Source of the DNA: Zeugodacus cucurbitae
Lineage: Eukaryota; Arthropoda; Insecta; Diptera; Tephritidae
DNA length: 64,000 bases
Direction of reading: 5' to 3'
Assembly: GCF_028554725.1 (NCBI RefSeq)
Contig: NC_071667.1
Coordinates: 74,384,001 to 74,448,000 of the forward strand
The translations under genes and the position numbers were made by a program. Numbering within the stretch: the stretch's first letter is position 1; the number at the start of each line of letters is the position of its first letter. The notes under the pieces are model-generated. The model was not told the origin of the DNA and did not search any database. It saw only the letters and a list, made by a program, of their open reading frames with translations. Shown here piece after piece: positions 26,901 through 40,900 of this stretch.

Positions 26901-28060
26901 GGCTAACCAATCAAGAAGCCATAAAATCATCAAAAGTATGTTTCTGCTTCTTTTTCAATTTACTTCCCTGCACTGTGAGTCACGCCGGACAAAGTCATAA
27001 TAATCCTCTATTATACGCCACAAATGTCCAAATTGTAAACATAAATACAAAAACAACAGCAATTGGAAGTAAATGCATTTAGGCAATTTTCAAATCGAAG
27101 CTTTATTTCGTCACTTCGAAAGTGAAAAACTATTAAAATTTTACCGTTAACATGCACTAAAAGTGGGTCACCTAGACCAGTGAGTGTCAGTGCTGGGCAC
27201 TTGGGTATGCGCTGGACAATATAGATTTGTATGCACAGAGCCGAGTCAGCTTGTAAAAATCAAAATGTGTCACGCACATCATTTCTGAGATTTTTTCTGT
27301 TTTCACAGTTCTTTTTTCACTTACGTACACATTATGTGACATGCAAATTAGTGGCCGCAAGTTTTTACTTTACACCTTTTTTGCTGCTTTTTCACTCAAT
27401 CTTTATCACTTTGCGTCTTCAAATTACGAAGGCAAATTAAAAATCCATTTTTATAGCGCCAAACCACGTTCCATTTTGTGGTCGAAATCTTCAAGTCTTC
27501 CGTCCCCTCTTTAATTTTGTTTTTGGGTCAACATTTGGTAAGACAACATGCTCTACAAAAAAGAGAAAATGTCAAAGCCAAAGAAAGTATAAATTTATAA
27601 ATATTAGTGGGCATGCTAATTCGCAGCTGGAGCAGATTATATATTTGTTTGTGTTGTTGTTACTCGAGATGATATTGCGAATTTAACTCAAAAGAGAGCG
27701 AGAAGCTTTCGAAATAAGCATAAATTTCACATTTTCATTTGTCTTTGTTGCTTTTTAATTTTTAACGCAAATGGTAAACTAATAAATTTATATTTGCATA
27801 TTTAGTATGGTTTTAAATCTGAATTAATTCAAACTGTCCATATATCACAAATATGATCATGTTATGCAAAAATAGAGCCTCAAGCTAACTTTGATACAAC
27901 TATAGTAGAAGGGCTTAAAAGCGCATTGAACTTTGTGGAGATAATTTTTTACATTTTAGGTATTATTAATATTAGTTCTTTTGATTAGTTTAATAAACTG
28001 TCCGTTCTATTTCTATATTTATTTGTTTTATTACAAGCAGCACAACTTTATAACAGTGCT

Positions 28061-28075
28061 CCTAAATGTAGGCAA
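28061..28075 (+). repeat. Family A motif CCTAAATGTAGGCAA
   Basis: Exact consensus copy. The next bases, TACTTTC, are shared with the right arm at 4479-4490 read on the minus strand, so the conserved unit is probably longer than 15 bp. Confidence 0.8.
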
Positions 28076-28221
28076 TACTTTCATGATATTTTACATCATC
28101 TTCCCCTTCTTCCTGCAAAACATAGTTTTTGTTTGAGACGAAAAAATCCTCTCGATTATTATAGATAAAAATGAGTCTTACGTTTAACATGCCTTTGCAT
28201 TTCAGTAAACCATTTCAATCG

Positions 28222-28236
28222 CCTAAAGGTAGGCAA
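28222..28236 (+). repeat. Family A motif, one-base variant
   Basis: CCTAAAGGTAGGCAA differs from the consensus at one base and lies 146 bp downstream of the copy at 28061, in the same orientation. Confidence 0.7.
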
Positions 28237-31200
28237 CTCCATATTTTTTATTAAAACAAGTAATTTGCAGTAATCTGTTAACATAGTTTTAAAAACAAGC
28301 ATAACCCAAGAAGTCTTGTTTGAATATTCGTTTATCTTCCACTACCTTATTTCTTTCCGAGTTCTAATCTCTTTTAGGAAACACCCTCTAAGTAATAACC
28401 AAGCCAAAGCTCACCATAAACACTAGGATATTTCGCCTCCGGGAACTTGATATTAACAGAGGCATCACACGTAAACATTTAATTCATAAACAATTACCGA
28501 AATCGGCATTTGACACACGAAAGCCAGTATAATTCAAATATCGGTCAATTGCAACGTAAAATTGGAGCACAAAAAACAATGAAAGTGATGATAATGCCAA
28601 GAAAAGCCAATAAATAAAAAGGAAAAATAATTAGTTCAGGCACGTGAGACACACCCACAACAATACACTAGAGGTGAATATAGCTGCCACTCATCTGTAA
28701 CCGGTTACTTCAGCAACAGAGCAACAATGGCATTTTACTGCATTGCAACAACAAACATTCATCAAAACTGCACGAAGCCAATCAAATTCTTTAACGTGCA
28801 ATGCATTGTTGTTGTTGTTTTTCAATTGCACTTTAAGCACAGAAATCATCGAAAGCTCTATCAATTGCACATGTATTACGACAGAAAATGATCTTCTCCA
28901 CCAGACAGACAGTCCGCCAGCCAGCCAACCAACCAACCAGCCAGTCTGACTGTCAGTCGTCGGCGAACACACCCACCTAACTCGAGAGCGCTACAATTCC
29001 ACACACACACTCAAACATATAATTTCCAACAAAGGTAGTGTGGAAAATAATAACAGAAAACAATGTGGATTAGCGCTTTTCGCCATTTCCAGCCATTTGA
29101 TATCTTCATTCACCTCCTAATGGAGTCTTCGTATGACAAAATTGATTTTTATGGGTTCCTGCATTTTTTGTGTTGCATTTGTTGTTAGTGGGATTTTGGT
29201 TTTTGGAAAAATGTTTACCATTAACTTGCATTCGACATGTGTTCGCCGATAAGGTAGTGACGCTGTAACTGAAGTGCTCCGCAGATATTTCGGGCGCCCG
29301 CCAACAAAGACCACACTTTCAATTACAAACTCTTGTATCTCAAATACACATGATTATGTTTAAAATTGTATATGTGTGAGCTCTTATTGTTTATGCTGAT
29401 CGCACTCGAGAGGCTCGTTTAGCTATGGCCACTCCCAGTTACTTATGATTTTATGCGCACGCCTCAGATTTCATGCACCTCTGGTATTTTATGGTTGGAG
29501 TGAATTTTGGAGAACAGCGGATTTGAAGAAATGGAAAAAAATAATATTTCAATAAACTTTAAATTAATCAAAACTAAAAAATGTATTTAAAAAACTGAAT
29601 ATTTAGGAAAATTTTAAAAGTATGTATTTAAATAAAAAAAAAATTTCAAAAATAGTAATGCAAAATTCCAATCAAGAAATTATATAATAAATAAATGTAA
29701 ATGATAATTATTTTAACAAATAAGTAAACAAAGGTAATTATCGAATTTTAATTTAAAAAATATTTAATGAAGAAAAAAAATATTTTTTATAATTCAGAAA
29801 AAAATTAAGTGAATAAAAATATATTCTTTCTTAAAAACATTTAAAGAAAAGTCATCCAATAATCATAAAAACCATAAATAGCATAGCACTAAAAATAAAT
29901 AATTGTTCAAAGACTAGTAAAAAATATAATTAAAACAACCAATTACAACAAAACAACTATAAATTGAATAATGATGTGCTTGTCCCTGTTACCTTGGCTT
30001 TGTCTTTGCCGACTTTCTAACCTACAGTGGCAAGCGCAAGTTGTTCATTGATCACATTTATGTAGAAACATATGTACTCATGCGTATGCACTTGTATACA
30101 GGTTTTATGTGCGCGCATGTTTCAATTATTAACTTTAAAATGATGGCACACTTCATGTTTGCCAAGCATAATTAAATGACCAGAGCATTGTATTACAAGG
30201 TAGGAAGAAAAACTTGTCTGGTTTGAGAAGCGAAAAGTTATAATTTTTTTTAATTTATATGCTCATGTTCATACAATTATCAACATCAACTTTGGCTTCT
30301 GACTAGGAAAAAATAAAAAAAAAAACACAACCATCTACGGTTTCGTTTTTTCAGCTCTCCACATTTCATTTATTTTACCATCTAAAGCAAATGAAATCAA
30401 TACCAATTAACGCTTTCTTAGCATTTTTAACTCAATCTTCCAGATCAAACAAAAGCGCTGACAAGTATTGAATGCTTCTTTCACCGTTGTCTTTGTTGTT
30501 GCTGACATATCCCTTTCCGGCAGCTAAACACTGACATATGTTAGTGTCATTTAAAAAAAAAATTCTTTGATGAGAATATCACGAGCGGGCAAGTAGAGAG
30601 TTCTCCCGTAGAAAATCCACAAGTTTACATAAGAACGCACTTACGCTCATCGGCAGATTAGTAAATATTGACAAATTTGAAAATGTATTTGTTAACGTTT
30701 TCAATGTAAATATGCATTGTATGTACATATGTATGTATGCGCTCAGGTGATTAGCCTCAATGACGTTGCACGTTAGTGTTCAAGTATCAAACGGAAGCGC
30801 TTGTCGCTGCATCAATAATTATAATAACGGTTGTTGTAATATTGTTTAATGCAATACAAAGTGAATTAACAAGAATTCTACAAAGCGATGCATGTTTATT
30901 GTGTAATCTCTGGGATTTTGACATGGAGAGTTCTTGAGAAAATTTTTGTTTCACATTTAACACAGAGTTTATTTGTTCAAATAAGAAGCTTTTAAAAATT
31001 AAATGTATGCAAGCTCAGTGCACCAAATAATGTATATTTCTAACGTCCAACTCGGGAATTAGCTATTTCAATAAGTTTCACAAGTCCAACTGTTTGCACG
31101 TATGTTCCAGAACTGTACAAATAAATTTTTTTGGTAACCAATAAATTTATTTGTGATCAAGTTGAAACAGCTCTTTTGTACATTCTACCTATGGTCTTTT

Positions 31201-32399
31201 AAACAAAAAATAAAGCAAGAACAAATTTCTAAATCAATATTTATAAATCACACTTACATAATTAACTTGGACAGCACATATCACATGAAGCACTCAGATA
31301 TTAGACAGCGCTCACATTCTGTCCAACGCGGATTTTGCATAATTCATAAAGCAAATAGAAAGCGCAACAGCAGTGGATAGTAGTTACTACAATCAACGAA
31401 CCATTTCTTCGTTCACCACATTCGCTGGCCATTGCTGCTGCCTACGTCATTGCCATCTTTAGCGCTGTCTCTTGCCAATTCATCGCTTCTTTCTTGCTTT
31501 CTATGAGCTTTCGTTCAAGTCCCTCCATGTGTCTATATGTGTAGTTGTGTGTCATTGTTGACTCTGGCGCGATCGCTGCACAGTGATAAGAATTTCATTG
31601 GTTTGTGATAAATTTCATTTGGTCACGATGCCATTTTATATTTCGCTATTGCTCACTTACTGCTTGGCCGAAAAATAACTAAAATATAATGCATTATATT
31701 TGTATTTGTTTTTTTCATATTGTTGTGTTTGTTGCTTTCTCCAAAATTTTCGTTCACTGCTCTTGGTGAGATTTGGCGCATCTGCCGTGTGTTACGACGA
31801 CTTTTTCGTCTCTATTTGTTGTTTTATTTATTTTATTTTCAGTCGATTTAATCTGCATGATTTTTTCGCCTGCACCATTGACTTATAGCTTTTTCAGTTC
31901 AAAGTGTAAAAAAGTCTACAATTGGTCAATGGCTGCTAACGTTTGTTGGGTATGAAGATATTGTTTAAATCGCATCAGTGAGCGCAGAGGAAAGTATATG
32001 AAATGTATGAGTCATCACAAATACTAGAGAAAAGGAAAATACTCCAAGTTAGAGGAGCTACGTCAACATTAGCCAGTAGTACTCATGGCATATCCGCAAT
32101 CTTAAGGACTTTGAAAAAATTTTCATATTTCCATTTTATTTAATTTTTAAATAAATTAAAAAAATTTATGTTTAATTATATATCCAAAAAAATTTTGCTA
32201 GCTACTGTAATAAAACAGCACCACTGTTGCTTTCAAAAATCCACAATTATATCCAATTTACCAATTCAGCGTTCAATAATTATAAAAATATCGAAATTCC
32301 AATAAAATATGTGTCTATGTCGGCCACTTATGGTCAAGTCCCGTGCCGCATGTCACCGCTGCGTCTAATGTCAAATCATCTCAGAGCTAATTCGTCAAT

Positions 32400-32960
32400 A
32401 TGAACGTCAGCGATTCAGCAAGCCAAGCGATGTTTTGTTCAACACTGACGGCTCAATGGGCAAAACGCACCGAATGTGGCACTGCGGCGCACATACGCAT
32501 GAACAGGTATGTATTGTAATTCCCAATAGATTTATTGCACACGATAACGGTACTTACCTAAGGAAACTGCAACATTTACCGCAATTGACCAGATATGTTA
32601 ACTTGTCTGACAGCATGCATGCCACAAACAAAAAATAAAACAAAAATAAAAAAATCGCAGCGAAAACGCACTGCGCCACCAAAAAAACGCCTCAGGACAC
32701 AGTTACAACCGCCTCGCTATTCTCCAGTCGCGTCTCTAACGCCTGATCGATTACACGATCGAACTGGTAGTGCCGCTGCTGCAGCCGACGCGCCAACTTA
32801 AATGCCGAATGCTGTTTAACCTGATTTCCGCTACGTTTTCGCCAATTTTGCATAAATTATGCGCGAACATATTTTATTTTTCCTTTTCCATTTATTTGTT
32901 ATTGTTTTTGTTGCAAGTGCGGCCGGTAAAAACCGTGCAAATGCAGCAAAAGCGCTGAGT
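32400..32960 (+). other. Less AT-biased island in intron 1, coding status unclear
   Basis: This ~560-bp stretch is noticeably richer in G+C than its surroundings. A short ORF opens with ATG at 32400 (MNVSDSASQAMFCS...) and runs into a possible donor, CAG|GTATGT, near 32506. A second frame around 32595-32801 is lysine/arginine-rich and then alanine-rich. No protein family is recognised and no matching acceptor-exon pair is clear. It could be an alternative first exon, a noncoding RNA exon, a regulatory island or a relic of an insertion. Confidence 0.2.
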
Positions 32961-33720
32961 GGTTTTGCCAAGTTGCAGAGTTGCTTGTAGGCGCTTCGTT
33001 ACTAACCTTTTATTTCTTTCCACTCTTCACTGTGTTTTTTGCTTTTGTTGTTGCTTGTAGGAACATTGTTGCATTTAGTGACAGCAACATTTTTATCCGC
33101 TTACGCCTGCCATGTAAATCCGTAGCTGGTTTTTGCTTTTGTCTAACCAATTTGAGTTAGATCTTTACACTTCCTGTCTCACCTCACCCTCTCTCGGACT
33201 CTGCCTCTTTTGGCTCTCTAGTGGCTTCTGTACGTATTTCTAACTCGTTCACTGTCACCACAACTCAATTCCCTGCTGGATTTAGTTCGGCAATTATTTC
33301 AGTTTCAGTCAATTTAAATTGGCATTTCGGGGAGCGAGCTTTTGCCGTTTGCTCGCAGCGCCACTGCGACGGTTCACTATTTGCTGCAACCATTTTTGTT
33401 TTGTTGTTGTTGCCTGCGACGTGCTCACTCGTTTTTCGTCTTGAACACATTCTTGTGCCTTTTGTAGTCTCCAGTAATTGCTGTTTGAGCAAATGTTAAA
33501 GAAGCTTATCGTCTGCAAAGTTGGTTCCATTCTACTAACTAACTAAGCTTTGGCTTGAACAAGTGAATTTTTATAATTAGCAGCGAATTTGCATGCGAAA
33601 ATGGTAGTAATACTTTGAGTTTTCAGGCTAATTTGCAGATATTGCTATTTTAGTGGTAATTAAAATAAAATTTGAAACTAATTTAAAATTAAAAGTTATA
33701 CATAAAAAAAACCTTAGATT

Positions 33721-34084
33721 TTAAAACTGAAAGCTGAAAACTTAAAACTGAAAACTTAAAACTTAAAACTTAAAACTTAAAACTTAAAACTTAAAACTTA
33801 AAACTTAAAACTTAAAACTTAAAACTTAAAACTTAAAACTTAAAACTTAAAACTTAAAACTTAAAACTTAAAACTTAAAACTTAAAACTTAAAACTTAAA
33901 ACTTAAAACCTAAAACTTAAAACTTAAAACTTAAAACTTAAAACTTAAAACTTAAAACTTAAAACTTAAAACTTAAAACTTAAAACTTAAAACTTAAAAC
34001 TTAAAACTTAAAACTTAAAACTTAAAACTTAAAACTGAAAACTTAAAACTGAAAACTGAAAACTTAAAACTTAAAACTTAAACA
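33721..34084. repeat. 7-bp satellite, unit AAAACTT, about 52 copies
   Basis: A near-perfect head-to-tail array of AAAACTT fills about 364 bp. Variant units AAAACTG cluster at both edges and one AAAACCT unit sits near 33907; the centre is homogeneous. This edge-variant pattern is typical of a tandem array kept uniform by slippage or unequal exchange. The unit is not the insect telomere repeat TTAGG. Confidence 0.97.
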
Positions 34085-34900
34085 ATTCTAAAGAAATATA
34101 ATAGAGAATACTATACAATTCTACAGAATTGCAAAATAATTACTTACAGCAGCGCCGCTTACAACTGCGCTAATTGCTGAAAGTGTGTAATATCGCTACG
34201 CTCTGTTAGTTTTGCCATTTTTTCACACTTTCACATTCATTATACCTGTAAGCTATTTATAACAACACTTTTCATGCATTGGCAATCTGTATGTGCAGTT
34301 TCGATTTCACACAAAGATAGACATTTGGAACGCACATTTAAATATATAACAACAGTCTAAGAGTATGTTTGTATGTGAGGGCATGATTCGTGTTTGATTG
34401 TCTATTTGTTTGACCAGCTCGCATGACAGCCGCTGGCGTTGCAATACTTCTTTTCCGCTCGCCTTACTTTGTCAATTGATTTGATTTAAATAGCGAATTA
34501 CTTTTTTTACACTTTGCACACTGTGCGGTTTGCCAGTCCAAGTGTAATTAATAACTGGATAAAAGTGGTGTGGCCGTTTTGTTTACCATTTAATTTAATT
34601 ACAATGAAAACGATTGTGATAATTGCAATTAAATTTTACTTTCTTTGTGATGTTGTTACTTTCCGATCTAATTTTCTACCCTAATAAAAACGCGTTTATT
34701 TTTTCTGGTTAATGTTGTAATATATAAATATCACTTTGTGAAGAAAAAATGAAAAAGCTAGTTTAACAAGATTTTAAGTGATTTGTGAATATAAATAGAT
34801 GAATAAATAAAATGAAAAAGTAGACCCATATAAGAAGTAATGCAACTAAATGTTGAAATTTTGAAACGTTCGAAGCAATTTAAGATTGCACCAAAATTTC

Positions 34901-34955
34901 AAAGCTTTCATTTTCACCTAGCTTTCAAGCTTTCACGCAGAGCTTTCATTTTAAG
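34901..34955 (+). repeat. Cluster of four AGCTTTCA motifs
   Basis: AGCTTTCA occurs four times within about 45 bp, two of them followed by TTTT. The same word underlies the decayed array at 50319-50530, which suggests a shared origin or shared binding preference. Confidence 0.55.
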
Positions 34956-36951
34956 TTTAAAGCTGTTCTTTAAGTATAAACCTATCACTCTCTCCAAAAT
35001 TTCCATTCACATTAAAGAATGCTATTTGCTTATTAAAAATGGAAATATTCAATTTTTTTTTATAACATTCAAATCCTCACTCATAGTCAAATAGAAACAT
35101 ACATAAAATCCCAAGTCTCCTCTTGGCAAAAAACATCAAATATATCACCATAAGTGCTACTTAACTCACCGAAACGCACACCAACAAGAGCCGCAGGCAA
35201 CAATGGAAGCCAATGAGCCATAATTTTTTTATTTTGCTTTATTCAAAGAAAAACAAATTCAAATATAAAGAATGTGCTACTTTGCCGCGAACAACAACAA
35301 CAAACAAGAAAATGCAACAGATTAGACCAAAGAGATTCTTTATAAAAACACACACACAGAGACACATCAACTAAGCACTGGGTGGGTAATTTATATATCT
35401 TACCGGCAGCTAACGGCGATATGCTGGCGCTTTAATGCTGCTTGGATATTCGCGCATTCATTACGAAAAATTACTGCCATTGCAAGCGCCGCAAAACCGT
35501 GCGGTGTGTTGCAAGCAAATGTCACTGAAGCACAGCAAAGAAGTGGAGACTATGCTAAGTGGCAGCCACTGATGTTGGTCAACAGCTAGCAACAAAAACA
35601 GCAATAACAAGCAGAACAACAACAAACAGACAACAATAAAACAAAAATAACCAGCAACACCGTTAGGCACATTTTGACAGCTGCTGCACCTGCGTGGTGG
35701 CTTGACAAGACTGACGCGTTGGCAACAGCAACCACAGCCACAACAACATTCAGCCAATGCAAATAGCATTAGTGAGTTGGTAGTGATCGCCGTTGCATGC
35801 GAATATTTAGTTAAATTAATGTGCAACATTTGCTGCCGCGTGACAACGCCATTGCCCAAGGAGTGGAGTGCTGGTGGTTGAAGAAGCTCCCAATGCATAT
35901 TGGCGTATCTGCTTAGTTGGGAATGTTGTATACCTATTAAAATATGAGTAACAAGATTTTTTTTTGGTTGCGGTGTAGTTAGTTACCACACTCGTTTCGG
36001 CTTTTGACACCGAACTCAGCAAAAAGTAGGTAAACAGTTTTAAAGCGACGACTCATCACTCGAACCAAATTGTGCAGTGGGAATACACGTACCGATCGCG
36101 AGGCAGTGGTAGACGGTTGACTTGAACTTTAACCTGTTGCACTTTGTTGTTGTTGGAGTTTGGTTGCCAAATCAAAATCCATTGGTTGGCACTATTGGAA
36201 TAAAACTATATTATATTAGGATAGAACTTATATATTTCTTCTATAAAAATATTCTTTATGTGAATCCCTTCTCGAAAATATTTCGAAAAAACTCCTTTAA
36301 GACCTGGGCGCACCATTATTATTGTTTAAAATAAGATTTCGTGTTAGCCTTCAAGCGACTTCTCTGTCTTCCATATTAAATTTTGTTTAATCAAACATCA
36401 CTTAAATATCAAATTTCACAGCATTACCGACGTATTAACGACAACTTTAGGTACCCGCTGGGGGTTAATGTTGTTGTCAGCTAAGCCTTCTTTTATTATT
36501 TTGCTATTTCTTGTTCTACTCCTTTGCTGCACTGGAGAGACAACGTGATTATTTATGCATGCAGCAAAATGAGGTGACACGAACGTATAAACCAAAACAA
36601 CAAAAAATAAACAAATAAATAAGTGATGCCTCCAAGAGCCAAGACCATGCCGCTTTGTTGCATGCTAGAAATGTTGTTTATCCGGCAAAGAAGCGCCTTT
36701 ACCACAACATTTTTTGTTGCAAGGCGACTTCTCTGCTTGTCTGTCGTCACATTGAAGCGCCGCAATTGCAACCATTTACTATTAATTAACCGTTTGGCAT
36801 TTTCGATACATCAGTCAGTCGGATACTAAAAGCAGAGTTCTATGCAACGCCAGTAACTGTCAAATGGGTATGCGCATGCGCAACGAGCAAAACGAAAAGT
36901 GCAAAGTTAAATAATTTTTAATGAACTTAAATTCTATGCAATATTTGGCAT

Positions 36952-36976
36952 GGAGTTTGTCGCTTAAGTCTTTTGT
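36952..36976 (-). repeat. Dispersed 25-bp element, family B, copy 3
   Basis: On the minus strand this begins ACAAAAGACTTAAGC and continues GACAAACTCC. It departs from the consensus only at the last base and at positions that vary among copies. Confidence 0.75.
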
Positions 36977-37931
36977 GTGCAGGTTCTTGAGTTTTGTAAA
37001 TTTTATTTTATTTTATTTTTCGCATTTTCTGATTTGGACAAGTTGTTTGAGTGTCAGGTCACATTGGCCTTCAACTGCAGCCATTCAGCTGTTTATCACA
37101 AACCAAGCGGCAAAACAACTTTCAATTGCCACAGCGCCACTAACAAAGCTGACTTACGCGTGAATAACTGTCGATAAACACACATATTCATATTTATATA
37201 TATGGTATTTATATACATATATATGTATTCAAGTATATAGTTACAAGTGCACAATAGTTAGTAAATTAAATTGTTAACTGCTTTAATATCCCAAATCGCT
37301 TGCTGACAAGGCTGTCACTGACAACGCAAATGAACAGCAAACGGTGTATAATTGTTTGTTGTATTCTATGTATGTAATTGTTGTAAGAGTATGTGCCCCA
37401 CCAGTGTTATATGCCGCCAATTACATGGTTAGCAGACCTTCATGGCTCATTATATTTCTGGTAATGCGTGAAATTGAAATTTCAATTATAATTTAATTAG
37501 CCGCTTCACAGTTAATTTTTTAAGCTTTAAGGCGTTTGTTATTCTATTATCTCAGTTTTGCTTTACGAAATATTATATAACATATACTACAATACGCGTG
37601 GTAAATTTGTTGGCAAACTAGGCGAAGGTTCTCTAGCGCGGCACAAATCATCTAGTGATTAAATTAGATTATAAGCGATTATAGGCAGATGAATCGCGCA
37701 AAGAGCATTGTAAGATTCCTTTAAAATTGACATATTCAAATTAAAATCATTAATATTGACATTGAAATATTTCAATCATCATATCTATATAATGCCTACT
37801 TCTTAAGTTCGTCATTTCTCTTACCATTATCCAACTCCTTCATTCGAGGGTTTCCTAATAAACTTTTTGGTCCTTGGTCAGGTTTTATTTGATATATCGA
37901 ATGAATAATAAGATTTTTTTTCAAATATCTT

Positions 37932-37949
37932 GCTTTCAAAATGATCTCA
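37932..37949 (+). promoter_or_regulatory. 18-nt perfect complement of bantam microRNA
   Basis: GCTTTCAAAATGATCTCA is the exact reverse complement of nucleotides 1-18 of the insect microRNA bantam as I remember it (beginning TGAGATCATTTTGAAAGC). The site lies in the sense strand of the proposed Cad99C intron 1, not a 3' UTR. No complementary arm is visible nearby on either strand, so it is not a bantam precursor. It may be part of an unannotated transcript, a relic, or coincidence. Confidence 0.4.
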
Positions 37950-40900
37950 AACCAAGCTTTTTAGACTATTATTCGATTTTTTTCATAGAAAAAATATTTA
38001 TCAACAGTAGATATTATCCTTGACACTCTGGAAACTTCGTATTATTTTAAAGAAAATTATTTCTTATTTATAAAAATACGATTAAAATTGTCAACATAGT
38101 TGTCATCAATGATAATGCACAATCTATAGCTTTTTGATATAATTTATGTAGCTGAAAGATTAGGAAAAAATCACATGAGATTCTTACGATTTAATAGTCT
38201 GCATTATTTGCATAATTTTCTAAATTTTTTTTTCAATTGACAGTCCTGAGAAACAGAATAATTATTAAATTATACTTTTGTCCTATATCCATTGCATGTA
38301 TTCTAATTCCATCTCAAATCAATCTCATTTTATTTTTCATCCTTACATCTCTCTCGCTCTCGATATTGCACTTCACTCTATATTTATGCTCGTACATAAA
38401 ACAGAAATATATATTTATGGGAACATTTTCTACATAGCTTCTAATTAATTTAATGACACTAAAATAAACTGGAGTCAACCACAAAGAAAACAAGTTTTCT
38501 TCAAGAAAAAGAATGAGTACCATTTTGTGTGAACAACCAACCTATATTTGTTGAACAATGCCTGTATGTATGTATTTAATTAAATACAGCGAATTCCTAG
38601 CGCAATTTTCCACACATCAGCGCGAGAAATATTTAGGTCGCTGGATCTCATTAGCCATTCGATATTAATGTACGTAATTTGCGAAAGTAGTTCAACAACA
38701 ACAACTGCGATTCACACAATTAGCAATTTACAGAAGAAATAGTATTAAATTTATGTGTGTATAATTGTACTAGCGAGTGTAAATATTTGTAGTGCTTATG
38801 ACTGCGAGAGATTGCAACAATTTGAATTTCTCCTCAGACATGAAGATGCGCCTGAGAAAAGTCAAGTTGAATATATTATATGATGGGAGTGATTGGCATT
38901 TTATACGTTTGTGTGTATCTTAATGTGTTGTTGTTGTGCATATGCAGAGTAGATTGCGGCAGACTTTGCAAGACAGCAAACCAATTTAGTGCAGGCTAAA
39001 GTAATGTGATATGGCTGGCTTGTAGTTGAATCGTCAATGCCAACAACATTATTGAGTGGCTACCAGCCAGCCAGCTGAGGCGCGAGACTCTCAACAACAA
39101 ATTGTAACTGACGCGAGGCAAAAAAAAAAAATATGACAGCAACGACAATAACAAACAGAACCCTGTAGGCAGAACCCAGATGCTCTGCAAAAATGTTGAG
39201 CACATGCCAAAGCCGAAATGTAGCGGACCATGGAAGCTGTAAGACATGGAGCGGAGTTTGCATTGCCACACACAATTTATTTTTTCAGTTCATAGTTGCT
39301 GTTGTTGTTGCTTAAATTTTTTCGCCGGCTTGCAAGTTTCTATATTTCAAACTCCATTTTTTTGTTGCTATTACACATTGTTGCACTATTTACTGGCAGT
39401 CGCTGTGTTGTTGCAAGTTGCTAACTGACTGCTTCACTGCCTTGCTGCCTGCTTGTGGTTCTCTGCTGATTATGGCCCGTTATATTATGATTGCATTCCA
39501 GCTGCCACAATGCTGCAGCCTCCAACGCCCGCATGACAACTCTGGCTGCTCTATTCAAAGTTCAGATTAGCACAGTGCAGCGAGTTGTTGTTATTGTCGA
39601 GTTGAGTTGAGTTGTTCTCGTTAAGGTTCAATTACAAAGAATGCGCTCGCCGAGGCTTAAAGCGTTCTTTCTACTTTGGTTTTTTTGTTGGAGTTTGCAC
39701 TGCATTTCTTGCTGTTCTCTGCAATATTTCGTATTTTTTCTTGCCTTCTGTTTTCTTCTTTTTTCTGCAAAATTCTTTTTTTTTTGTGTCTCGCAAATAT
39801 GTTGCAACAGAAGTGCTGCGCTTTATTATTATTGTGCCTAATGTTGGTATAGATATCATTTTTGTGTGTGTGTACTTGCTGCTGGCATGTTGATGCTGCT
39901 GTTGTTGTTGTGTTTTTTGTTTTTGTTGCTGCAGTAATGATTACTCAAGATGCTTAACCTTATTATTTTGATGTTAACAATGAGTTCTTTGGACACCGTT
40001 TCCGGGTGTTGTTGGCTGTTGCAAGTAGCTGCTTTATTCTATGTTCTGTAGTGCCTTTGGTGTTGTAAAAAGCATTTTGCTGGATAATATGGGGTGTTAC
40101 ACTTTGTTGCAGTAACGCTTCATTAATATTGCTCACCACTGAATTAACTAATAATAATCGGTGTGAAGTGATTGCAAAGAGTGTTTTGTTGCCGTTAGAT
40201 ATTATGGGTTTGGTTTGAGAAAAGATGAATTTTCTCAGCATTTATTTTGTCGCAGAAATAGAGCTGTTTGAAGTAGGTCGAGGCGGTGCGATCAATTTTT
40301 GCGAGTATATTTTAAATATATATATATTTTTTAATCTGTGAAGAGCTGGTTTCTTTTCCACAAATATTTTTAGTAGTTTCGATGTTCTTTCCAACTTCAC
40401 ATGCGTTATTCTAAAAATAACGGCAAATAATCGACAAAAATATGGCAATGATGCCATCAACACCAAAATAATGCAACTGACCGCGACTAAATTATCAACA
40501 TTTATTACACTAATGCCGCCTAAGTGTTGCATTAATGATGCAAGAAATAAAAAAACACTTAAGAAGGATTAGCGTAGAAAGAAAATAAAAAGCAGCCGAA
40601 ACTGACTCATCACGAGTTGCGCGCAAACGACGCCGCAATAACAATACATACAGACAACAGCGGCCGTAATGATGTCATGTGCTTTGCACTGAATGAACAT
40701 GCAAGAAAGGAGAAGGCACAAAAAGAATGGCAAGCGGCACTTGTTGCCTGCCACCTAACCGATTCGCTACTAAATTCGCTGAGTTGCACTGCGTCCTCTA
40801 CGCAAATTTTTAACAACAACATCGACAAGTTTTGGTATCTTTGCGTAGCAGCAAAGAACAGTTGTTAGCGCTTTTGTTGTACTAAATAACAGTACTACTT

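Noticed and set aside
35461..35898. 145-codon minus-strand ORF with a Cys/Leu-rich middle
   Set aside because: The Cys/Leu runs are translations of CAA/ACA-type repeats; no recognisable family, signal or conserved motif.
37900..38010. Possible bantam precursor gene on the minus strand
   Set aside because: Only 18 nt match the mature sequence; no pairing arm is visible within hairpin distance on either side.
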